64,000 nt of DNA from an uncultured Bacteroidota bacterium (GCA_903905065.1 CAIVEW010000101.1:1-64000), one strand, 5' to 3'; positions 20,013 to 29,355 are shown, counted from the first letter of the stretch. The notes: generated by a model from the sequence alone, not told the origin. A program made the numbers and translations.

Positions 20013-20477
20013 TCAATTTCCTTTCTCAACAAATATCTGGGTATAATATAGCTGTCCGTCGGCGCCCTTCACTATACCTATGCCGGTGAAGCTGTATTTG
20101 CCTTCGATATTCTTTTTGTGGCCGGGGCTATGCAGCCACATATCTACAGCGCGCTCTGCGGTCTCCGCCCCAAGGGCTACATTCTCTGCCCAGCCGGTGG
20201 CGCCGCCCAGTTGCTGGCTGATGTTCTTCATTCTTTCGTCAAAACCATCATGGCCAAAGGGTATTTTTTGGGTGGCCATATTACGGCTATGCTGCTCCGC
20301 GGCTTTCTCTATCGCCTCATTCATTTTCAGCGGCTTCAGCCCCATACCCGCGCGGTGCTTGTTGACAAGTGTCAGTATGCCGGTCTTAATGGAAGTGTAG
20401 TTTGTTGATGTGCTCTGTGCGGCGCAGCTAACGACTGTGAAAAATAAGCTGGCGGTCAGTAATGTTTTTACGATCAT
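20013..20477 (-). CDS. CAP/SCP-like secreted protein
   Basis: 'LVNKHRAGMGLKPLKMNEAIEKAAEQHSRNMA...GWAENVALG...VDMWLHSPGHKKNI...TGIGI'. Confidence 0.85.
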   Translation of the reverse strand: MIVKTLLTASLFFTVVSCAAQSTSTNYTSIKTGILTLVNKHRAGMGLKPLKMNEAIEKAAEQHSRNMATQKIPFGHDGFDERMKNISQQLGGATGWAENVALGAETAERAVDMWLHSPGHKKNIEGKYSFTGIGIVKGADGQLYYTQIFVEKGN

Positions 20478-20489
20478 AATAATGGCGGA

Positions 20490-21230
20490 CTAATTCTTGC
20501 GTTCTTTTTTAGGATTGATGGCATTGAGCAACTCTTCCAGCTCAAAACTAAGGCCGAAATTTATGAGTGTATTGTAATATTGCCAGGGCACATTCGATAT
20601 GGGATTTGCGATCACGTATTGCGTTTGTACTTTGATGAATTTGTAACCGCCGCGAAAGGTGATGGCCGGTTCTGCGAAAAGATAATCGGTATTGTCTATC
20701 CTCCTGTTGCCATAAACGAGATTGTGCTGCTGCAGGTAGGTGATGTCATGTCCGTTTGTGTTCAGGTCATAATATCTGATGGCTGAGCAGCGGTAGTTTA
20801 GCGACATCTCGAACCAGGGGGTGCGTATGCCTGCCCCAGGCTGGACAAAAGCACGAATGAAACTCATGTTTACATCGCTTTTCATGGTGCCGCCGCCTGC
20901 GCCGGCATAAACATCATAGATAAGTTTTACTTTTTTCCCGTTTGCATAATAATATCCCGCACCCAATTCGGCCAGGTGCGCTTTTGCATCTACATTGCCG
21001 GAAGAAACATCAGCATCTGATGCTTGGTAAGAAAACGTACTGAAGTTGCCAATAATGCCTAAATGGTTGATGGGGGAGTAAGCGGCTTGCACATCGGTAA
21101 AGGCCCCGTCGGGTGTGGCGCAGGCGGCGAGATGGACCTGTTTCGCTCCGGTAAAAAGCGGGGCATTCACTCCATTGGGTTTATAATAATACCTGTTGCA
21201 ACTGCAGAGCCCGCAGGCAAGTAGAAGCAA
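20490..21230 (-). CDS. Hypothetical lipoprotein/outer-membrane protein
   Basis: N-terminal lipobox-like 'LLLACGLCSC' followed by alternating beta-rich sequence. Confidence 0.55.
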   Translation of the reverse strand: MLLLACGLCSCNRYYYKPNGVNAPLFTGAKQVHLAACATPDGAFTDVQAAYSPINHLGIIGNFSTFSYQASDADVSSGNVDAKAHLAELGAGYYYANGKKVKLIYDVYAGAGGGTMKSDVNMSFIRAFVQPGAGIRTPWFEMSLNYRCSAIRYYDLNTNGHDITYLQQHNLVYGNRRIDNTDYLFAEPAITFRGGYKFIKVQTQYVIANPISNVPWQYYNTLINFGLSFELEELLNAINPKKERKN

Positions 21231-21290
21231 TATGTACCCGGCACTTTTGATAACAAAATGGTTTTATCAAAAATAAGAAAAATACAGCTA

Positions 21291-22493
21291 TCAGCTATAC
21301 GCATAATCGCTCAGGTACTCATATTTCTTCGTCAGCCGCCCGTTCTCGCATATTGTGGCCCTGTTCAGTATGTCGCTATGCTCTTTCAGCAATTCAGGCA
21401 GTATATGTTTTTCAAAGTGTATGCCAAAGTATCGTGAAGCGTCGCGCGGCAGTTCATTGGGCAGGTTATCTACAGCCATCACATCTACCGTGTCCTTTGT
21501 ATTCTGAAAAGGGGTAGTACGCGCAACAGTGTCCCTGTCTACACCGTATACAGGATCTGCGATAGTAGTAGAGCCAAGGTTGATAGGCACTGAGCCATCA
21601 ATGTCGCAGGTAATATCTGAGATCACGCTAATGCGCCAGTCATTTCTTTTGATCTCTTCTTTTTCAAACAGCCTTGCTATCCTTTGTTCCCAATATATGC
21701 CGTTCATCAGTATATCCGCCTGGTTTACATAGGAAGTAAACAGGCATTTGTAAGCCTCGGGGTGTGCGTGAAAATCATCGCGGAAAAATAGGTCATTGTC
21801 TTTGCGCGCATATAGATTTGCCCCCTTGAGGTGCGTGAACACCGGGTAGTCATATTCGTGCGTCAGGAAGTCATTTGGCTCTACCGCTTCAATGTCCAGT
21901 TGTGTAAGCACTTCCAGCACCCCAGCGGCCACCTTGCCTGATCCGGTCATCACTATTTTTATGTTCGGCAACTTTACGTGTTCATATGCCGCCATTAGTT
22001 CTTTAAAGCCTTTTACGTTATGAGCGGCAGGCAAATCATACAAACCAAATTTCTTGCCATAGGTGAAAAGGCCGTTATGTGCCCCCACGATACCTGCGTA
22101 CAGGCCGAAGCCCAGTATGCGCTGCTCGTCCCGGTGTGTGAGGCACTCATAGTCTATCATACGGATGCGCTTTTCTATAAGTGCATGCATGAGGCCCTGG
22201 TTATATGGCTGTTTCTTCTTGGTGTGAGAGAAGAAAAAGTAGGTTTTATCCGGTATTATGTTGGCTACAGGCACTTCCTTTACACCCAGCAGTACGTCGC
22301 AGTCGCTGAGATCATCGTTCAGCTCAATGCCTTCCACCTGGTATTCGGCATCGGTATAACAACGAATGGGTGATGGCTGTACCACTATTTTTATACCCGG
22401 ATAGTTAGACTGAATATAAGTACATTGGCGTGGTATCAGCGGCACACGATCGTCCTGCAGTTTTTTCATTTCCCGTATCAGCCCTATGCGCAT
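21291..22493 (-). CDS. Alanine dehydrogenase/PNT-like NAD(P)-dependent oxidoreductase (saccharopine dehydrogenase/LOR-like)
   Basis: 'MRIGLIREMKKLQDDRVPLIPRQC', 'IKIVMTGSGKVAAGVLEVLTQLDIEAVEP'. Confidence 0.7.
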   Translation of the reverse strand: MRIGLIREMKKLQDDRVPLIPRQCTYIQSNYPGIKIVVQPSPIRCYTDAEYQVEGIELNDDLSDCDVLLGVKEVPVANIIPDKTYFFFSHTKKKQPYNQGLMHALIEKRIRMIDYECLTHRDEQRILGFGLYAGIVGAHNGLFTYGKKFGLYDLPAAHNVKGFKELMAAYEHVKLPNIKIVMTGSGKVAAGVLEVLTQLDIEAVEPNDFLTHEYDYPVFTHLKGANLYARKDNDLFFRDDFHAHPEAYKCLFTSYVNQADILMNGIYWEQRIARLFEKEEIKRNDWRISVISDITCDIDGSVPINLGSTTIADPVYGVDRDTVARTTPFQNTKDTVDVMAVDNLPNELPRDASRYFGIHFEKHILPELLKEHSDILNRATICENGRLTKKYEYLSDYAYS

Positions 22494-22525
22494 GATCTTT
22501 AGTAATTTGCGGCAAATATAACACC

Positions 22526-23071
22526 ATGACAGACTATTTCACACTATACCACCTCCCTGTTAGCTTCCAGCCCGACCAGGCTGCAGTAAAAAGCGCCTTC
22601 TATGAGCTTAGCCGGCAGTACCACCCTGACCGCTTCGCCCAGGCCGGCGGCTCAGAACTTGCAGAAGCACTGCGCATGGCTGCCCTGAACAACGAGGCCT
22701 ACAAAACCCTCAAAAACAGTGACGCGACGATGGCCTACATACTGAAGCAAAACCACCTGCTGGAAGATGAGGAAAAATATGCGCTGCCGCCCTCCTTCCT
22801 TATGGAAATGATGGACCTGAACGAGGCCATAAGTGACTACGAGACCAACCATGACAAAAACGACCCCAATGACGATGATGCAATGATGGGCGCTACAGAT
22901 ATGCTCAACGAACAAATGGAGCTATGGGAGGATGCAACCAAAGTATTGGTGCAACGGTTTGAACACGGAGATAAAAGCAAAGAACTATTGCAGCAGGTAA
23001 AAGACCAGTATTTCAGGAAAAAATACCTGTTGCGCATTAAGGAAAGAATTGATAGATTTGCAGCCCGGTAA
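22526..23071 (+). CDS. hscB: Fe-S assembly co-chaperone HscB
   Basis: J domain 'MTDYFTLYHLPVSFQPD...FYELSRQYHPDRF', C-term HscB helical region. Confidence 0.85.
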   Translation: MTDYFTLYHLPVSFQPDQAAVKSAFYELSRQYHPDRFAQAGGSELAEALRMAALNNEAYKTLKNSDATMAYILKQNHLLEDEEKYALPPSFLMEMMDLNEAISDYETNHDKNDPNDDDAMMGATDMLNEQMELWEDATKVLVQRFEHGDKSKELLQQVKDQYFRKKYLLRIKERIDRFAAR

Positions 23072-23076
23072 AAAAA

Positions 23077-23204
23077 GTCGTAAGTCATAAGTCGTGAGTC
23101 GTAAGTGCTGCAAGCACCAAACCCTCATAACTATTTTTTACGATGGGCAATTTAGCAGTAAGGAATATTCGCGGGCTTATGACTGACGACTTATGACTTA
23201 CGAC
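23077..23204. repeat. Long imperfect inverted repeat (28-nt arms, ~72-nt loop)
   Basis: Left arm GTCGTAAGTCATAAGTCGTGAGTCGTAA (23077-23104) vs reverse complement of 23177-23204 GTCGTAAGTCATAAGTCGTCAGTCATAA: 26/28 match. Confidence 0.85.
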
Positions 23205-23210
23205 TAAAAC

Positions 23211-23294
23211 GCCTCGATGGCGGAATTGGTAGACGCGCTAGACTCAAAATCTGGTTATCGCAAGGTAGTGCAGGTTCGATTCCTGTTCGGGGCA
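23211..23294 (+). tRNA. tRNA-Leu (anticodon CAA)
   Basis: Acceptor GCCTCGA/TCGGGGC, D-arm 'TGGCGGAATTGGTAGACGCGC', anticodon arm CTAGA-CTCAAAA-TCTGG, variable arm, T-arm GCAGG-TTCGATT-CCTGT; CCA not encoded. Confidence 0.93.
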
Positions 23295-23306
23295 CATTGA
23301 AAATCA

Positions 23307-23332
23307 AGCAGTTATACATTAGTATAACTGCT
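23307..23332. terminator. Terminator hairpin directly after tRNA-Leu
   Basis: AGCAGTTATAC-ATTA-GTATAACTGCT followed by TTTTTG. Confidence 0.8.
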
Positions 23333-23551
23333 TTTTTGTTTTAGTCAAAAACGTCTTGCACTAAATTTTGCACTATACTCTGCTGAAAATAGCCACCAAA
23401 GCAGTTCTTAACGATTCTATTCAGAAAGAAAGTTTACGGTTCGATATCGGCAACAGTTCTCACATTATAACTTCGTCACTAAATTTAATGATTTTGATCA
23501 ATGTCGGACCGTGATTTATAGTTTAACTTGTGTTGATAATCAAAAATACCA

Positions 23552-24268
23552 TTGATACAGGCCAACAATAAGATCGTTGCAAAACTCATAGGCGCGGGTA
23601 AAGAGTACAAAGCAGGCGATACAGTGATAACGGCACTCCAGGCCAGCTCGGCTGATCTGCGGTCCGGTGAACTTACGCTCATAATTGGACCGTCTGGCTC
23701 CGGAAAAACAACGCTTTTATCTCTTTTAGGCTGCGTCATCTATCCCAGTTTTGGCGAGGTCTGGATTGATAATATTAAGGTGAACGATCTGAATGAAAAA
23801 AGTCTGGCGCAAATCAGGTTGAAAAAAATAGGTTTTGTATTCCAGAAGTTCAACCTGATCGCTCCGTTAACCGCCCTCGAAAATGTAATGATGCCTCTCA
23901 TTTTGCAGGGTATCTCGGATAAGGAAGCTAAAGTAAAGGCTACCGCTGCATTGGACAAAGTAGGCATGGGCGACCGCATGAAAAACCTGAGCAACGACCT
24001 TAGCGGTGGCCAGCAACAGCGTGTGGCAATCGCAAGGGCGTTGGTAACAGACCCCGAAATGATGCTCTGTGACGAGCCCACTGCATCGCTGGATATTAAG
24101 AGTGTTGGCATTGTGATGAAAGAGCTGAAACTGCTGGCCACACAGGGAAAGGCCGTGGCTGTGGTAACCCACGACACCAGGCTCACACCATTTGCCGACC
24201 GCATCATTTACGTAACAGATGGCCATATATCCGATCAACCGATTGAAGAAGAAATACCTCAAAAATAA
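23552..24268 (+). CDS. ABC transporter ATPase (DevA/MacB/LolD-like)
   Basis: Walker A 'GPSGSGKTTLLSLLG', signature 'LSGGQQQRVAIARAL', Walker B 'MMLCDEPTASLD'. TTG start, no nearby ATG. Confidence 0.85.
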   Translation: MIQANNKIVAKLIGAGKEYKAGDTVITALQASSADLRSGELTLIIGPSGSGKTTLLSLLGCVIYPSFGEVWIDNIKVNDLNEKSLAQIRLKKIGFVFQKFNLIAPLTALENVMMPLILQGISDKEAKVKATAALDKVGMGDRMKNLSNDLSGGQQQRVAIARALVTDPEMMLCDEPTASLDIKSVGIVMKELKLLATQGKAVAVVTHDTRLTPFADRIIYVTDGHISDQPIEEEIPQK

Positions 24269-24274
24269 ACTTCC

Positions 24275-25231
24275 ATGAAGAAACAATTTGTTTGGTTATC
24301 ACTGCTGCTGTACATGCTGAGTTCGTGCAGCAATAATGAGGCCAAAGACAAGACCGCCGCTGATAAACTGAAGGCTGCGAGCACCGTGACCCAGGTAGTG
24401 GGCATAGGCAAAATAGAACCGGAAAGCGACATTATCCAGTTATCATCCGCGGTAAGCGGCATCGTTCAGAAACTTCTGAAAAAGGAAAATGATTCGGTAG
24501 CGGCCGGATCGGCAATACTGGAATTAGACCACCAAGTGGAAGATGCAAAAGTGCGCCAGCTCAGCAGCCAGGTAAATACCCAGGCGGACCAGATAAAGGC
24601 GGACGAAGCGAGCATAGAGGAGTTTGCAGCGAAGTATAGCAATGCAGTGTCTGAAGTGCAAAGGTTGCAGCAACTACTCGCCAGGGGTGCAGAAACACAG
24701 CAGGCAGTAGATGATGCCAATACCAATCTAAGATCCTTTCAATCGAATATGAAACGCCTGCAGGCAGATGTTGCGGTGTCAAAAAGCAAATTGTCGGAAG
24801 CAAAGGCTGGCCTGCAACTGGCAGAAGCAGAGCTTGACCAGAAAATAATCAAATCGCCTGTTGCCGGAAAAATACTGGAAATAAGCACCCTCATAGGCGG
24901 CGCTATCGATACCCGCCAGTCGTTCGTGCAGATCAGCCCAGTCAGCAAAACAATTGCTGTTTGTGAGATCGACGAACTGTATGCGGATAAAGTTGCCGTT
25001 GGGCAGCGGGGCTGGGTGCGCAATGTGGGCTCGTCGGATACGCTTTCTGCCGGCACTGTTTACTTCGCTTCCTCCTTTCTTAAAAAGAAATCGCTGTTCA
25101 CAGACCAGTCGGGGGAGAAAGAAGACAGGCGCGTAAGAACAGTAAAGATAATGCTGGACAACCCGGACAGATTGCTGTTGAATGCCCGCGTGGAATGTGT
25201 GATAGATATTTCAACCGGACCTAAAAAATGA
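24275..25231 (+). CDS. HlyD/DevB-like membrane fusion (periplasmic adaptor) lipoprotein
   Basis: Lipobox 'LLYMLSSCSNNE'; long coiled coil; 'VVGIGKIEPESDIIQLSSAVSGIV', 'KSPVAGKILEIST'. Confidence 0.8.
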   Translation: MKKQFVWLSLLLYMLSSCSNNEAKDKTAADKLKAASTVTQVVGIGKIEPESDIIQLSSAVSGIVQKLLKKENDSVAAGSAILELDHQVEDAKVRQLSSQVNTQADQIKADEASIEEFAAKYSNAVSEVQRLQQLLARGAETQQAVDDANTNLRSFQSNMKRLQADVAVSKSKLSEAKAGLQLAEAELDQKIIKSPVAGKILEISTLIGGAIDTRQSFVQISPVSKTIAVCEIDELYADKVAVGQRGWVRNVGSSDTLSAGTVYFASSFLKKKSLFTDQSGEKEDRRVRTVKIMLDNPDRLLLNARVECVIDISTGPKK

Positions 25232-25235
25232 AACA

Positions 25236-26363
25236 ATGTTAAAGATCGCGTGGAAATTCATACGGTTCGACAAAGCCAAGAGCATTGGTGTTGTGGTGGG
25301 TATTCTCATCAGCACCTTCCTTATTGGGCAGCAGTTGGGTGTATTTTTCTTTCTCTCAGGGCTCATGGGCGCACTGGCTACCGATGTGCGGGCGGATATA
25401 TGGGTGGTAGACAGTAAGACGGATGACGTAAACCAACTGGGCAGGCTCGACATAAGAAATCTCCGCGCGGTGCAGGGTATCAATGGCGTGAAAGAAGCTT
25501 TCCCGCTCATCATCAGCGGCGCATCCTGCAACTATAAAAACGGAAGTAGCGGAGCTATTACTTTGATAGGTGTGGATGCCAGCCAGGTAAATGCCGTTAT
25601 CAGTCCGGGCAAAATAGCAGCCGGTAAAACTATTGATCTGCAGTTGGATGGGGCTGTGAGCGCAGAGTTTTTTGAAAAGAAAAACCTTGGTGGCAATATT
25701 GACCTGGGCACAGCCTTTGAGATCAACGGCAAACGCGCATTTTTCGCACTGCAGACAAAGGGTTTCCGTGGCTTTGGCAGCAGCTTTTGCGTCACTACCA
25801 TAGAACGGGCAAGGTTTTTCTCTAACCAGTCGGTAAATACCATAAGTGCAGTATTGGTGAACCTGCAACCGGGTGTTAATGCCACTGATGTTGTTGCCAA
25901 TATTAATAACAGCATAAAGGGCGTGCACGCATGGCCGGCCAAAGAGTTGGCGGCTTCTTCAGTGAAGAAGATATTGTCCAGCAGCGGCATAGCATTGAGC
26001 ACTGGTACACTGATAATTTTTGCTTTGATCGCCGGTTTCTTCATCATCGGGCTAACCATGTATTCCTCTGCGCTGGACCGGTTGAAAGATTATGGTACGC
26101 TGAAAGCCATTGGCGCCGGGAATGGCTACATCAGCCGCCTCATCCTTACCCAGGCCCTTTTATTTTCTATTGTTGGTTTTCTCATCGGGCTATCTCTGCT
26201 GGAGGGTTTCCGTGCAGGGGTGGCCAATTCCGGTCTTATCTTTTCTTTCTCACCGCTGGTGCTGCTCGGGATGTTCGGCACCATCGCATTGATCTCCCTC
26301 AGCGGAGCGTCTTTTGCGTTGAGCAGAATAAGAAGTGTAGAGCCTGCGGCTGTTTTCAGATGA
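25236..26363 (+). CDS. ABC transporter permease (DevC/FtsX-like)
   Basis: N-term TM, large periplasmic domain, three C-term TM segments with FtsX-like 'RLKDYGTLKAIGAGNGYISRLILTQALLFS'. Confidence 0.8.
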   Translation: MLKIAWKFIRFDKAKSIGVVVGILISTFLIGQQLGVFFFLSGLMGALATDVRADIWVVDSKTDDVNQLGRLDIRNLRAVQGINGVKEAFPLIISGASCNYKNGSSGAITLIGVDASQVNAVISPGKIAAGKTIDLQLDGAVSAEFFEKKNLGGNIDLGTAFEINGKRAFFALQTKGFRGFGSSFCVTTIERARFFSNQSVNTISAVLVNLQPGVNATDVVANINNSIKGVHAWPAKELAASSVKKILSSSGIALSTGTLIIFALIAGFFIIGLTMYSSALDRLKDYGTLKAIGAGNGYISRLILTQALLFSIVGFLIGLSLLEGFRAGVANSGLIFSFSPLVLLGMFGTIALISLSGASFALSRIRSVEPAAVFR

Positions 26364-26380
26364 CCGTTTAAAATGCTTTT

Positions 26381-27766
26381 ATGAATCGTTTACTTTCTTT
26401 TAAAAATGGGTTGCTCTTAAATTTTCGCTGGTGTATTGCGCTTTTACTGGTGCTGGTCCTTACGGTGCCCGCCGTGGCCCAGAGAGCTTTGACTTTGTCG
26501 CAAGCCATAAACAATGCATTTCAGAACCGGAAGAATATTCAGGCCGGAAGATCAGACCAGGTGATTAGAAAACTGCAGACCGATGCCCTATATCGCAAAT
26601 ACTGGCCGCAGGTGAGTGCAGAATATACGTATCAGTACAACCCCATTTTGCAAACTTCTATTTTGCCTATTGGAGTATTCAATCCTTCTTATCCTCCCGG
26701 CGCTACAGAAGCTATACAGGTTGGCACAAAATGGTCGCAAGCAGCCGGACTGACTCTCAACCAGCCATTGATAGATTTATCAGTCAACCGGCAGATCAAT
26801 GAGGCGAAACTGCAGGAGCGCATTGTTGCAGCCGCTCAGGCCCAGACCGAATATGATCTCGCCTATACTGTGGCACAGGCGTATATTGACATTAATGTAC
26901 AAGAGACAAAGGTTAGGTCGGCTATTGCGGATACTAGCAGAACATGGGTGAGCTATCAGCTGTTGCAAGATAAGTTTGACCAGAAGCGCTTGCTGAGGTC
27001 TGAGCTAAACAAGGGTAAGATCAATCATAATAATGCCTTGCAACAATACCAAAAGGCTGTATCCCAATTGATAGAAGACAAAGTGTACCTGTTGTTCTTG
27101 ATTGGCCGTAAAGACATTGACAACGCAGATATTGTCCTCGATACCAGCTTCATGGCAACACCGCTTCTCGCTGTTGCCACCCATCAGGCAACGGCTACCT
27201 CCATACCCGAGTTGCAGCAACTGGAGCTGAATAGCGAAGTGTCCGCAAAGCAAATAAGGACCGAGCGGGCAAAATACCTGCCAACGCTTAGCCTCAAGGG
27301 TTACCTGGGTGCAAATCAATACACGAATAACCTGGATCCCACCGCACCCAATTCATGGTTTGGCCTTAGCTATGTGGGTATCGATCTTAAGTATCCACTG
27401 CTGTTTGGAGAAGATAAAAAGAAGAAGATACAACAGCTCCAATTGCAAGCCAGCCAATACGAGCAGCAAAAGGAAGACAAAGCTGCTCAATATGATAAGG
27501 ACGCAATTACGGCAAAAATCAGGATGGAACGTATCTTAGCTGAGTTAAGATTACAGGAGGAAAATATTTTGCTAAGCAAACAGTCTGTTACTATTTTCCA
27601 GGACCGTGTTTCTGAAGGACAGGAATCAGCATCCAGCCTGAATTTGGAAGAAGCCGACCTGCAAAAACTTGAAGCCGATTACCAAGGCAACAGGAAACAA
27701 TACTGGCTGTACTATCTGGATTTTCTTAGGGCAACGGGTAAATTGAATCTGTTGTGGGCGCAATAG
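26381..27766 (+). CDS. TolC-like outer-membrane efflux protein
   Basis: 'ALTLSQAINNAFQNRKNIQAGR', 'QVSAEYTYQYNP', heptad-rich helices, 'ARGKLNLLW'-type C-terminus. Confidence 0.85.
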   Translation: MNRLLSFKNGLLLNFRWCIALLLVLVLTVPAVAQRALTLSQAINNAFQNRKNIQAGRSDQVIRKLQTDALYRKYWPQVSAEYTYQYNPILQTSILPIGVFNPSYPPGATEAIQVGTKWSQAAGLTLNQPLIDLSVNRQINEAKLQERIVAAAQAQTEYDLAYTVAQAYIDINVQETKVRSAIADTSRTWVSYQLLQDKFDQKRLLRSELNKGKINHNNALQQYQKAVSQLIEDKVYLLFLIGRKDIDNADIVLDTSFMATPLLAVATHQATATSIPELQQLELNSEVSAKQIRTERAKYLPTLSLKGYLGANQYTNNLDPTAPNSWFGLSYVGIDLKYPLLFGEDKKKKIQQLQLQASQYEQQKEDKAAQYDKDAITAKIRMERILAELRLQEENILLSKQSVTIFQDRVSEGQESASSLNLEEADLQKLEADYQGNRKQYWLYYLDFLRATGKLNLLWAQ

Positions 27767-27794
27767 CTATTCAGGTCGGGATGCCCAATTTCCC

Positions 27795-27843
27795 AATCTG
27801 GTTATCGCAAGGTAGTGCAGGTTCGATTCCTGTTCGGGGCACA
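27795..27843 (+). repeat. Partial tRNA-Leu 3'-end copy (att-like remnant 2)
   Basis: 49-bp identical to 23248..23296: aatctggttatcgcaaggtagtgcaggttcgattcctgttcggggcaca. Confidence 0.95.
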
Positions 27844-27852
27844 AAAATGAGA

Positions 27853-27885
27853 GCGGAGAAACAGAGCGACGAGCGGTTTCTCCGC
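27853..27885. terminator. Terminator hairpin right after tRNA-Leu fragment 2
   Basis: GCGGAGAAAC...GTTTCTCCGC then CTTTTTG. Confidence 0.75.
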
Positions 27886-28201
27886 CTTTTTGTAAAATTC
27901 TGACATAAGTTATTGCGGTAGGTCCCGGGGGGTGATATCCCGGTTTAAGCATTCCCGGATTTTTGAGGATAATTTCGTCAATTCTGAATGGGTGTTGATG
28001 TGTGCGTTCTATATAAAAACAACAATCGTATATTTTGAGAAATTTTGTTGGTGTTGCAGGTTCTTATCAAATGTTAGCAATGCCTCAAATCCATCCGCCA
28101 ACATCAGTCGTAACAACTCGCAATTTTTAATGCTATTCCAGGAATCAACGGGCTCCCCGCCCCACAATAAAAAATTACAACGAAAGTGTAATTGACATAC
28201 A

Positions 28202-29188
28202 ATGTTTGACAAAATATTTTTGCACAAAAAACGTATGAAAAAGACAACTACATTTTCTGTGCTTACAAGCATTTACCTGTTGATATCGGGGACCGCTTTA
28301 TTTGCCCAACCGATCCTCGTCAATACAATGACGCCATTTCCGGTAGGAACTGTTGACAGCGTTTACAGTGCGCCCCCGGCGGTTGCTCCAGGCAGTGGCG
28401 GCGCAGGGGTTACCTGGAATCTCAGCACCCTGGCACCATACCTGCAAGGCTATGTATCCGTAGTAACTCCTTCAGCAACTCCTTATTTTTCCACTTTCCC
28501 AACCACTACTTTTTGCGCTGAACTGACAGTCGGCATTAACAATGTATATATTTACGAAAGATTATCGGCTAGTAAATGGGAACAGCTGGCCGAAAACTAT
28601 TACGGACCCGGAACAGGATCAGATTATACGCCCAATCCGGAGTCAGCGTTGGAATTCCCGATGGCCTATCTGGACACGCTTATCGACACATTCCAGAAAA
28701 CGGGAAGCGGCCCAAGCACCGTTACTATTAAATATGATGGTTACGGAACGCTTATAACCCCATGGGAAACTTATACAAATGTGGTGCGCATCTATAAATA
28801 CTGGGGCCCCGGCGACTACGATTATAACTGGTACACGACGTCTCCAAACCTTGGCATTGTTGCCAGTTTTGACGCACAGAATAACGCGTACACGATCCTC
28901 AGGCATGATACAAGTACTACTACCGGTACAAAGACCATTCGGGCCACTAATACCACGCTGTATCCAAACCCATTTTCCAGCACAGCAACTTTAAAAATTG
29001 ACGGTTTCAACACATTAACTAATGCAACGCTGATCATAACTGACCTTGTAGGCAAAGAAGTCAAAGCAGTTCACATTACCGGTAATGAAACTACAATACA
29101 AAGGGACGGATTAAATCCCGGATTGTACTTCTACCACGTTGCTAACAACGAAACCGCCGTTGCAAATGGTAAGTTCATAATCGAGTAA
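28202..29188 (+). CDS. Secreted protein with T9SS type A sorting domain
   Basis: Signal peptide from internal Met (MKKTTTFSVLTSIYLLISGTALFAQ); C-term 'LYPNPFSSTATLKID...DLVGKEVKAV...GLYFYHVANNETAVANGKFIIE'. Confidence 0.8.
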   Translation: MFDKIFLHKKRMKKTTTFSVLTSIYLLISGTALFAQPILVNTMTPFPVGTVDSVYSAPPAVAPGSGGAGVTWNLSTLAPYLQGYVSVVTPSATPYFSTFPTTTFCAELTVGINNVYIYERLSASKWEQLAENYYGPGTGSDYTPNPESALEFPMAYLDTLIDTFQKTGSGPSTVTIKYDGYGTLITPWETYTNVVRIYKYWGPGDYDYNWYTTSPNLGIVASFDAQNNAYTILRHDTSTTTGTKTIRATNTTLYPNPFSSTATLKIDGFNTLTNATLIITDLVGKEVKAVHITGNETTIQRDGLNPGLYFYHVANNETAVANGKFIIE

Positions 29189-29280
29189 ATACATGCAGGA
29201 AATACGGCAGAGATAACTTCAAACTCCGATCTGTAGGCATGGGGTGAATTTGGCCATGGGGATAGGGATACAGGGTTTGT

Positions 29281-29342
29281 CTGGTTATCACGAAGTAGTG
29301 CAGGTTCGTTCTCCCGATAGCTATCGGGATGTTCGGGGCACC
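29281..29342 (+). repeat. Degenerate tRNA-Leu 3'-end copy (att-like remnant 3) interrupted by an 18-bp palindrome
   Basis: ctggttatcacgaagtagtgcaggttcgttc[TCCCGATAGCTATCGGGA]tgttcggggcac versus tRNA ctggttatcgcaaggtagtgcaggttcgattcctgttcggggcac. Confidence 0.85.
29312..29329. repeat. Perfect 18-bp palindrome TCCCGATAGCTATCGGGA
   Basis: Self-complementary over its full length. Confidence 0.95.
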
Positions 29343-29355
29343 TGGGTGAAATTTA

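Noticed and set aside
27770-27850. A second tRNA-Leu gene at 27795
   Set aside because: Only the 3' half matches; the upstream sequence (atgcccaatttccc) cannot form the acceptor, D or complete anticodon arms, so it is treated as a remnant/att-like repeat.
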